From JAGZHZ01 sp965150505 (GTDB taxonomy: Bacteria > Bacillota > Clostridia > Lachnospirales > Lachnospiraceae), in assembly GCA_965150505.1 (NCBI GenBank), contig CBCTVZ010000008.1:1-37672 (forward strand): 37,672 bases of DNA. The letters are read 5' to 3'. The translations under genes and the position numbers were made by a program. The notes under the pieces are model-generated. The model worked only from the letters and a program-made list of their open reading frames with translations. It ran no database searches and was not told the DNA's origin. Positions 31,456 to 37,672 of the stretch are shown in pieces. Within the stretch, counting starts at the first letter, position 1. Every line of letters starts with the position of its first letter.

Positions 31456-33744
31456 ATGGTTAAGTTATATGATAGTGGCGTTTATCTGTTGAATGGAACA
31501 GAGATTGTAGAAGATCATCAGGATGCAGCGGCAGTTTTACACAGCAAACTAGGAGACGCTGTTCCAACAAAGGAAGAAGCAAAGAAAAATACAATCGCTT
31601 ATCGTATTTTGAAGGATCACAATACTTCAGGAAATATGGAAAAACTTCAGATTAAATTTGATAAGCTGACCTCTCATGATATTACTTTTGTAGGAATTAT
31701 TCAGACAGCCAGAGCATCAGGATTGGAAAAATTCCCAGTTCCTTACGTTTTGACAAACTGTCATAACAGTTTATGCGCAGTTGGCGGTACGATCAATGAA
31801 GATGATCATATGTTTGGACTGACTTGTGCAAAAAAATATGGCGGTATGTATGTTCCACCTCATCAGGCAGTTATTCATCAATTTGCAAGAGAGATGCTTG
31901 CCGGCGGCGGAAAAATGATTCTGGGTTCTGACTCTCATACAAGATACGGAGCGCTCGGCACAATGGCGATGGGAGAAGGAGGTCCAGAACTTGTAAAACA
32001 GTTGCTCTCCAAGACATATGATATCAATATGCCGGAAGTAGTTGCCGTATATCTGGATGGCGCTCCAATTCCGGGAGTAGGTCCTCAGGACGTAGCTTTG
32101 GCAATCATTGGCGCTGTCTTTGCAAATGGATACGTCAATAATAAAGTGATGGAATTTGTAGGACCAGGAGTGAAAAATTTAAGCGCAGATTTCAGAATCG
32201 GCATTGATGTTATGACAACAGAGACAACGTGTCTTTCTTCTATCTGGGAGACTGATGATACGATCAAAGAATTTTATGAGATCCATGGAAGAAGCGAAGA
32301 CTATGCGCAATTAAAACCAGGCGCAGTATCTTATTATGCTGGAATGGTATATGTAGATTTAAGCAAGGTAAGACCTATGATCGCTATGCCGTTCCATCCA
32401 AGCAACACGTACACGATTGAAGAATTAAACAGCAATCTGATGGATATTCTGGATGATGTAGAAAAAAGAGCGCTTGTCAGTCTGGACGGCGCAGTTGATT
32501 TTACATTAAAAGATAAAGTGCGAAATGGAAAACTGTATGTAGATCAGGGTATCATTGCAGGATGTGCCGGCGGTGGATTTGAAAATATCTGTGATGCCGC
32601 TGATATCTTAAAAGGAGCTAGCATAGGAGCTGACGAGTTCACATTGAGCATCTATCCGGCAAGTACACCAATTTATATGGAACTGGCAAAAAATGGAAGA
32701 TTGGCAGATTTGATGGCAACAGGCGCGATTGTGAAGACAGCATTTTGTGGTCCATGCTTTGGAGCAGGCGATACACCGGCAAATAATGCGTTTAGTATTC
32801 GTCATTCTACAAGAAACTTCCCGAACAGAGAAGGCTCAAAACTTCAGAGCGGTCAGATTGCATCAGTAGCATTGATGGATGCACGTTCTATCGCAGCGAC
32901 AGCGGCAAACAAAGGATATTTGACAGCAGCTACAGATATGGATGCAAATTATACAAAACCGAAATATTTCTTTGACAAGACCATTTATCAGAATCGTGTG
33001 TTTGACAGCAAGGGAGTGGCAGATCCGAATGTAGAGATTAAATTTGGACCAAATATCAAAGACTGGCCGGCAATGTCTGCTCTGACAGATCATCTGATCC
33101 TGAAAGTAGTTTCTGAGATTCACGATCCTGTCACAACGACAGATGAGCTGATTCCTTCAGGAGAAACTTCTTCTTATCGCTCGAACCCGATTGGTCTGGC
33201 AGAATTTACATTATCCAGAAAAGATCCAGCGTATGTAGGTCGTGCAAAAGAAGTGCAGAAAGCGGAAAAAGCAAGAGTAGCCGGTGAAGATCCAAGAAAC
33301 GAACTGGAAGAATTATCATCTGTGATGAATACAGTAAAAACAGTATGCCAGAATGCAGACTTTAACAATACTGGAATCGGAAGTACAATTTTTGCAGTAA
33401 AACCTGGAGACGGATCTGCGCGTGAACAAGCTGCTTCCTGCCAGAAAGTATTGGGAGGATGGGCAAATATTGCAAATAGCTATGCCACAAAGAGATATCG
33501 CTCCAATCTGATCAACTGGGGAATGCTTCCATTCTTAATTGAAGAGGGAGAGCTTCCATTTAAGAACGGAGATTATTTATTTGTTCCTGATATCTGCAAA
33601 GCAATTAAAGAAAAACAGACAGAGATCAAAGCGTATGTAATTGGAGAAGAGGCAAAAGAATTTACTCTGAAGATGGGAGAATTGACAGAAGATGAGAGAA
33701 CGATCATTCTGAAAGGATGTCTGATCAATTACTATAGAGGATAG
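31456..33744 (+). CDS. Aconitase-superfamily Fe-S hydratase (YbhJ-like)
   Basis: 762 residues. The three cysteines that would hold a 4Fe-4S cluster are visible: C370 in AGCAGGG and C431 and C434 in AFCGPCFGAGD. The substrate-binding SDSHTRYG is at 158-165. The C-terminal swivel-type domain begins near residue 650 (GSAREQAASC, ANIANSYATKRYRSNLINWG). Sequence and length resemble the YbhJ group, whose reaction is unproven, rather than the canonical aconitase. It should add or remove water on a hydroxy acid. It directly follows the CdaR-like regulator (RBS AGGAGG), giving a two-gene sensor and enzyme unit ended by the terminator at 33776. Confidence 0.9.
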   Translation: MVKLYDSGVYLLNGTEIVEDHQDAAAVLHSKLGDAVPTKEEAKKNTIAYRILKDHNTSGNMEKLQIKFDKLTSHDITFVGIIQTARASGLEKFPVPYVLTNCHNSLCAVGGTINEDDHMFGLTCAKKYGGMYVPPHQAVIHQFAREMLAGGGKMILGSDSHTRYGALGTMAMGEGGPELVKQLLSKTYDINMPEVVAVYLDGAPIPGVGPQDVALAIIGAVFANGYVNNKVMEFVGPGVKNLSADFRIGIDVMTTETTCLSSIWETDDTIKEFYEIHGRSEDYAQLKPGAVSYYAGMVYVDLSKVRPMIAMPFHPSNTYTIEELNSNLMDILDDVEKRALVSLDGAVDFTLKDKVRNGKLYVDQGIIAGCAGGGFENICDAADILKGASIGADEFTLSIYPASTPIYMELAKNGRLADLMATGAIVKTAFCGPCFGAGDTPANNAFSIRHSTRNFPNREGSKLQSGQIASVALMDARSIAATAANKGYLTAATDMDANYTKPKYFFDKTIYQNRVFDSKGVADPNVEIKFGPNIKDWPAMSALTDHLILKVVSEIHDPVTTTDELIPSGETSSYRSNPIGLAEFTLSRKDPAYVGRAKEVQKAEKARVAGEDPRNELEELSSVMNTVKTVCQNADFNNTGIGSTIFAVKPGDGSAREQAASCQKVLGGWANIANSYATKRYRSNLINWGMLPFLIEEGELPFKNGDYLFVPDICKAIKEKQTEIKAYVIGEEAKEFTLKMGELTEDERTIILKGCLINYYRG

Positions 33745-33775
33745 TGGAATCTTTGATAACAGCATAGAGAAAGAT

Positions 33776-33816
33776 AAAACGCCTGGATTTTTCAGATGAG
33801 AAATCTGGGCGTTTTT
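33776..33816 (+). terminator. Terminator of the regulator-hydratase unit
   Basis: AAAACGCC and GGATTT pair with AAATC and GGGCGTTTTT across a TTCAGATGAG loop, with a single unpaired T on each side. A T-run ends at 33816. The hairpin is 30 bases past the hydratase stop. Confidence 0.85.
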
Positions 33817-33919
33817 GCTAAATTTTCAAAAAATATGAAATAATTCAAAAAAAATAACAGTTTTTTAGACAAATAGAAAAATAATATTGAAAAATAAAAG
33901 AAAAATATTGAAAAAAGTG

Positions 33920-33948
33920 TTGACAAAAGAAGAAGTAAGTGGTAATAT
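33920..33948 (+). promoter_or_regulatory. Strong promoter of a short transcription unit
   Basis: TTGACA (33920-33925), a 17-base spacer and TAATAT (33943-33948) are close to the vegetative consensus. Downstream, a small hairpin ATTAAG (33983-33988) / CTTAAT (34000-34005) and a GGAGG site at 34071-34075 precede an ATG at 34085. No intact gene of normal size follows. Confidence 0.75.
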
Positions 33949-34084
33949 ACAGATATAACAAAAACAATATTTCAAAAAGTAATTAAGTGACGAGAAAGCT
34001 TAATGAACCGAACAAGAAAAATTGTTTTTATCGATCTCTTAAAAAGATTTGAGAGAAAAAAGAAAGGAATGGAGGTTGAATCCA

Positions 34085-34349
34085 ATGGACATGACATCTC
34101 ATTACACAATTCAATATGGATGTGGTATGATAAATATTTCCTGCGAACAGACCTTTATCTCAATGAAATAAAAAAGACCAGAGTAAATTATGATAAAAAA
34201 AATAATCAGAGAAGAAATCGTGCTGGATTAGAGATAAAGTAAATTTTATCACCATATTGAAGAACTTACCACAGGAAAAGTTCAAAGAATTTTAATTGAA
34301 GTACAAGAAAACGGAAATTAAAAATATGAGTAGATTATATAATGATTGA
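34085..34349 (+). pseudogene. Decayed gene in three reading frames, probably sigma-70 region 4-like
   Basis: A GGAGG nine bases before the ATG opens a 28-codon frame (34085-34171) that reads YTIQYGCGMINISCEQTFISMK at its end. The next reading frame continues with KKTRVNYDKKNNQRR and NRAGLEIK (stop near 34242), and the third with DKVNFITILKNLPQEKFKEF, a TAA, then LKYKKTEIKNMSRLYND, ending at 34349. Read across frames, these parts follow each other like one protein. The LPQEK...LKY...EIKNMSRLYN portion resembles the helix-turn-helix of sigma region 4, common in small genes of integrative elements. At least two frameshifts and one internal stop would be needed. Alternatively the first frame is a genuine 28-residue peptide with cysteines 13 and 20. 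Confidence 0.5.
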
Positions 34350-34358
34350 AAATCCAAT

Positions 34359-34472
34359 ATGGAAATGAAATATTTGATTGAGAGAAATTATATAGTGGAA
34401 AATATGAAAGATAAATATTTACGAAGAATACTATCATTCGCTTTGAAAAGTTATATATTTGAGAAAACGTGA
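34359..34472 (+). other. Small open frame in the decayed region (37 residues)
   Basis: ATG at 34359 to TGA at 34470-34472. The text MKDKYLRRILSFALKSYIFEK looks protein-like, and the frame is one of few open ones here, but no ribosome site precedes it. It may be a remnant of a neighbouring gene of the same element. The remaining DNA to 34632 is AT-rich with no supported gene. Confidence 0.2.
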
Positions 34473-34632
34473 TTCGAAAATATATTTATATAAATCAATG
34501 CAGGAAATAAGAAAAGAAAAATGCCTCTGATTATATCTTAAAATAAAATTGAATAATAGATTTAGGATACTTAAGATAATTTTATATATAATCCTTAAGA
34601 AAAATCCTATAAAAATACATAAGATAAAATGG

Positions 34633-34667
34633 CAGCCATTATAAGAAATTATAATGGCTGTTTTTTT
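34633..34667 (+). terminator. Strong terminator closing the decayed transcription unit
   Basis: CAGCCATTATAA (34633-34644), loop GAAA, TTATAATGGCTG (34649-34660), then seven T residues. It is a perfect 12-bp stem. With the promoter at 33920 it frames a transcript of about 710 bases without an intact ordinary gene. Confidence 0.92.
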
Positions 34668-34726
34668 GCTGTTAATAGCCAGAAAAGTTCAGGTAAAATC
34701 TTACATATCTTTTTTGTGATCTTATT

Positions 34727-34755
34727 TTGACAAGGAATAGTAGGTATGGTACACT
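34727..34755 (+). promoter_or_regulatory. Promoter of the TPR/P-loop protein gene
   Basis: TTGACA (34727-34732), a 17-base spacer and TACACT (34750-34755) with a TGG extension in front of the -10. It begins 60 bases after the preceding terminator and leaves a leader of about 150 bases to the start codon, in which no riboswitch was recognised. Confidence 0.7.
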
Positions 34756-34912
34756 AATTCTATATTTGGACAAAGATCAAAGAAATAATTCGTTCGATTT
34801 AGGATAAATAGATTCCCGTTTTTAGAGAAACAACTTTTTAGAGAAAGAACAAAAGCATACAGGGGAATAAAATAAGCCAGATAACAGATGGGATAATAAG
34901 AGGTGGATAACG

Positions 34913-37525
34913 TTGGATAAATATGAATACAATGTCAAACTGGAAGAAATCAACCAGTTAGTAAATGAAGAAAATTATGAAGAGGCTGCCAGAGTTGCCG
35001 ATACAATAGAATGGAAACGAGTCAGAAATGTAAGAACATTGTGCATGGTCAGTGAAATCTATGAAGCAGATGGAAGATTAGAAGACAGTAAAGAGATTTT
35101 ACTGAGAGCATACAGACGCTCTCCAAATGTGAGAGCAATCTTATACCGTCTGGTAGAGATCTGTGTAAAGATGAAAGAATTTGACGATGCAGTAGAATTT
35201 TATACACAGTATGTGCAGAGCGCGCCAAATGATAACAGTCGATATATTTTAAAATATAAGATTTATAAAGGCAGAGGTTCTTCTCTGGAAGATCAGATTA
35301 ATATTCTGGAAGAATATAAAAATAAGGAATATACAGAGAAATGGGCATATGAGCTGGCAAAGTTATATCAAAGAGCAGATATGCCGGAAAAATGTGTGGA
35401 AGCGTGCGATGATTTGGCGCTGTGGTTTCACAATGGAAAATATGTGATCAAAGCCTTAGAACTGAAAAAAAATTATGCAGAATTGACACCGGAGCAGCAG
35501 CATGTCTATGATCAGAGAAACAATATGCAGGAAGATGAGGAAGTAATCGAAGAAGCCTTGTTAAGAGAACAGCGTGAGAAGGAAGAACTTCCAAAACTGG
35601 AAAAAGAGATCGTAAAAAAAGTGACAGGACAAAATTTAGCTGACAATATTATTGCTGCAACGGAAAAAGAGATTGCAGAAACAGTAATGCAGCATCATAC
35701 GACAGAACAGAAGAGTTCAGAGACAGAAAATATAGAAGAACAAGAAGAACCAGAAATTCCAAACACAATGGAAGATGTTCAGGATTGGGATATGCTTCAG
35801 AAGAGCGCAAAACTGCACACGGAGACGGTCAATAAAGTGTTGGAAGATGCCGCAAAGAGGGAACAGGAAGAAAGAGAACGATTTGCGAGACGTTTTAATA
35901 CAGCACAGCTTCAGGAAGAATTGGCGAAAAGTATGCGTCAGATTGTGGCAGGCATCGGACGAAAACAGGAAGATCTTGTAGAAAGCAGAAATATTGTGCA
36001 GCCGTCTGAAAAGCCAGTTATGCCGCAGGAAGAAACCGTTGTGATGTCAGAGGAGCAGAAACAAAAAGCAGCATCTATTGATGACATTTTAACTTCATTT
36101 GGAAGTGAGGAGACGGCGGCTGTACAGGAGGAAGAGGAAGAAAAGAAAGAAACAGATTTCTCTTCCCACGAGGAGACGATCAAAGAGCCAGTTGTTTCTG
36201 AAGAAGTTGAAGAAGTGACAGAAGAAGAGAAAAAACCTTTTGTTAAAATCACCAAAGAAAGCGAGCCGGAAGAAGCGCAAGTTCAGGAGATAGAAGAAGA
36301 ACCACAGGTTCAAAAGAAAACGAGCGTAAGAGATGTGACAGAAAAATTTGAGCCAGTGCGCAGAGAAAGCATTCTGATAAGAGAAGAAGCAAAAGAAGAA
36401 CCAAAACAGGAATTAAACGAAGAGATACAAAAAGAGATCAAACAGGAAGTAAAAGAAGAGCCGAAAAAAGAAACAGTTAAGACAGTTTCTAAGGTCAGTG
36501 AAGAAATTGATTTATCAGCTGCGATTGAGGCGGCAGCAGGCGTTTTAAATCTCAGACAGAGAGAGCCGGTACAGCAGACGAAACAGCCACAGAAAATGGC
36601 ACAAAAAAATGAGACAGAACCTGTGCGTATTCAAAAAGCAGTACAACAGGAGACGACAGTAAAACAGGAAACAACGGCAAAACAGGAGAAAAAGGTTCAG
36701 CAGATATCGTCTTCAAAAATGGCTTCTGCTTCCAAAACTTCCAGAAGTACATCGACATCTCCTAAAAAACTGACTCAGATGCAGAGCTATTATTTTCCAT
36801 TTTTCAGTCAGATTCCTCTGCTGAATGAGCAGATTGCTACCGCTTTGGAAAATGCGAAAAAGCTGGAGAATGACAAAACTTCCAGAAAAGGAAACATCAT
36901 TATTTTAGGAAATCGTGGAAGCGGAAGAAGTACAATCGGTTTTGATATCGCAAAAGCATTAAGTGCGGAGAAGAATGTATCGGTTGTCAAAGTGGCAAAG
37001 ATTTATGCGGCGGATTTGAATAAAAAGGATATTCCATCCACCATCGAAAAGATCGCAGGAGGAGTTCTGATTATTGAAGAAGCAGGGGACTTAAATGATA
37101 CGGTAATCGAAACTTTGACAAAGGCAATGGATTTTAGAACGGATGGTCTTGTCATTATTTTGGAGGATGAACCGAAATATATCTCCGATATGCTGAAACA
37201 TCATCCTGATTTTGCAGAAAAATTTAATTCTAAAATCGTGATTCCAATTTTTACAAATGAAGAACTTTTGCTTTTTGGAAAAATTTACGCATTAGATCAT
37301 GATTATTGTATTGCCGAGGGAGCGGAAGAAGAATTGTATAATCGAATCCGTGAAGGGCAGACAGATCCGACACAGCCAAGCACCATTCAGAATGTGAAAA
37401 AGATTTTAGACGGCGCGATGAAAAAGGTGGAAAAAGGCGGTCTGAGAAAGATCAAAATGGGATTTTCAAAGAAAAGATATGATGAAGAGGACAGAATACT
37501 CTTATTTGATAAAGATTTTAGATAA
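34913..37525 (+). CDS. TPR protein with Glu/Lys/Gln-rich linker and degenerate AAA-like P-loop domain
   Basis: 870 residues from a TTG start at 34913, backed by GAGGTGG six bases upstream; no ATG is near. Residues 5-190 form TPR-like helical repeats (EENYEEAARVADT, EADGRLEDSKEILLRAYRRSPN, KEFDDAVEFYTQYVQSAPND). Residues about 205-630 are a low-complexity linker of E, K, Q, V and T with coiled-coil-like stretches. The C-terminal domain (from about 655) is P-loop-like: GNRGSGRST at 666-674 has arginine R672 where Walker A has lysine, and GVLIIEEAGD has E722-E723 in place of the usual D-E. The domain resembles CbbX/SpoVK-like AAA proteins. No signal or membrane segment is seen. Function is unknown; a scaffold or regulator in the cytoplasm is inferred. 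Confidence 0.85.
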   Translation: MDKYEYNVKLEEINQLVNEENYEEAARVADTIEWKRVRNVRTLCMVSEIYEADGRLEDSKEILLRAYRRSPNVRAILYRLVEICVKMKEFDDAVEFYTQYVQSAPNDNSRYILKYKIYKGRGSSLEDQINILEEYKNKEYTEKWAYELAKLYQRADMPEKCVEACDDLALWFHNGKYVIKALELKKNYAELTPEQQHVYDQRNNMQEDEEVIEEALLREQREKEELPKLEKEIVKKVTGQNLADNIIAATEKEIAETVMQHHTTEQKSSETENIEEQEEPEIPNTMEDVQDWDMLQKSAKLHTETVNKVLEDAAKREQEERERFARRFNTAQLQEELAKSMRQIVAGIGRKQEDLVESRNIVQPSEKPVMPQEETVVMSEEQKQKAASIDDILTSFGSEETAAVQEEEEEKKETDFSSHEETIKEPVVSEEVEEVTEEEKKPFVKITKESEPEEAQVQEIEEEPQVQKKTSVRDVTEKFEPVRRESILIREEAKEEPKQELNEEIQKEIKQEVKEEPKKETVKTVSKVSEEIDLSAAIEAAAGVLNLRQREPVQQTKQPQKMAQKNETEPVRIQKAVQQETTVKQETTAKQEKKVQQISSSKMASASKTSRSTSTSPKKLTQMQSYYFPFFSQIPLLNEQIATALENAKKLENDKTSRKGNIIILGNRGSGRSTIGFDIAKALSAEKNVSVVKVAKIYAADLNKKDIPSTIEKIAGGVLIIEEAGDLNDTVIETLTKAMDFRTDGLVIILEDEPKYISDMLKHHPDFAEKFNSKIVIPIFTNEELLLFGKIYALDHDYCIAEGAEEELYNRIREGQTDPTQPSTIQNVKKILDGAMKKVEKGGLRKIKMGFSKKRYDEEDRILLFDKDFR

Positions 37526-37618
37526 GATCTGTATAGTGAAAAAAATACAGGTAAAACTACGAAGAAAAGTCTGATGAACGTTATGTGACAGAAGAAAAAA
37601 AGGTATGTGGTCAAGAAT

Positions 37619-37672
37619 TGTACTGACCCCCAAAAGTTAGACTAAAATCTAACGATTGGAGGTCGGTATTTT
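37619..37672 (+). mobile_element. Left end of an IS3-family insertion sequence (partial)
   Basis: The sequence TGTACTGACCCCCAAAAG at 37619 matches IS3-family termini that begin with TG, in the form seen in gut Clostridia. A GTTAGA (37636-37641) / TCTAAC (37648-37653) inverted repeat and a TTGGAGG ribosome site at about 37657-37663 follow, so the first transposase frame should start just outside the window. Nothing of the protein is visible. Confidence 0.6.

Noticed and set aside
34003..34242. 79-codon frame in the decayed region as an intact gene
   Set aside because: Its first half overlaps the better-supported ATG at 34085 in another frame, its start lies inside a hairpin, and only its second half reads like protein; treated as part of the pseudogene.
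37529..37550. Possible terminator after the TPR/P-loop gene
   Set aside because: CTGTAT/ATACAG has only six base pairs and no T-run after it.

Overview
The window reads as a chromosomal stretch of a low-GC, Gram-positive gut Clostridium of the Lachnospiraceae type. This is inferred from AT-rich intergenic DNA, strong GGAGG ribosome binding sites, the two-subunit glycine decarboxylase, LytTR/GHKL two-component signalling, a RecD2-type helicase and MsmX-like sugar-ABC ATPase, and no outer-membrane genes. It is mostly housekeeping and metabolic DNA, bounded by mobile-element ends: an IS200/IS605-type right end at 1-169 and an IS3-family left end at 37619-37672.

Layout. 1-313: end of an IS605-type element (last TnpB codons, probable omega-RNA region), tRNA-Arg(CCT) and its terminator. 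351-4100: operator-like inverted repeat and promoter, then a SAM methyltransferase and a FecB/FecCD/ATPase importer (iron chelate, haem or corrinoid). 4240-5364 (minus): membrane-anchored metallophosphoesterase. 5754-13001: glycine cleavage operon under a tandem glycine riboswitch with terminator (gcvT, gcvH, gcvPA, gcvPB), followed by lipoate-protein ligase and dihydrolipoamide dehydrogenase, a nearly complete module for burning glycine that lacks only a serine hydroxymethyltransferase. 13057-17598 (minus): five-gene operon with a stand-alone adenylation enzyme, carrier protein, condensation-like acyltransferase, membrane alpha/beta hydrolase and SCP2 protein, divergent from a TetR regulator (17872-18483). 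Two copies of one palindrome sit on the operon promoter.

18574-22590: RecD2 helicase and a secreted type-B carboxylesterase. 22905-25055: LytTR response regulator and AgrC-like kinase with no visible peptide gene. 25238-27654: D-Ala-D-Ala carboxypeptidase with an unusual cytoplasmic tail, tightly followed by a tyrosine-recombinase-fold protein that has lost key catalytic residues. 27735-28709 (minus): DEDD exonuclease with a zinc-binding tail. 29017-30129: MsmX-like ATPase. 30349-33744: CdaR-like regulator and an aconitase-superfamily hydratase. 33817-34912: a 1.1 kb stretch with a strong promoter, a decayed gene spread over three frames (probably sigma-70 region 4-like) and a terminator. 34913-37525: large TPR/Glu-rich/P-loop protein with altered Walker residues.

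The best candidate for an under-described system is the 13.0-18.5 kb cluster. Its discrete A, T and C proteins suggest ATP-driven activation of a carboxylic (probably fatty) acid, loading on the carrier and transfer to an amine or alcohol, with a hydrolase and a lipid-binding protein as accessories and TetR de-repression by a related ligand. All functional statements are from reading the sequence and family knowledge; no database search was run.
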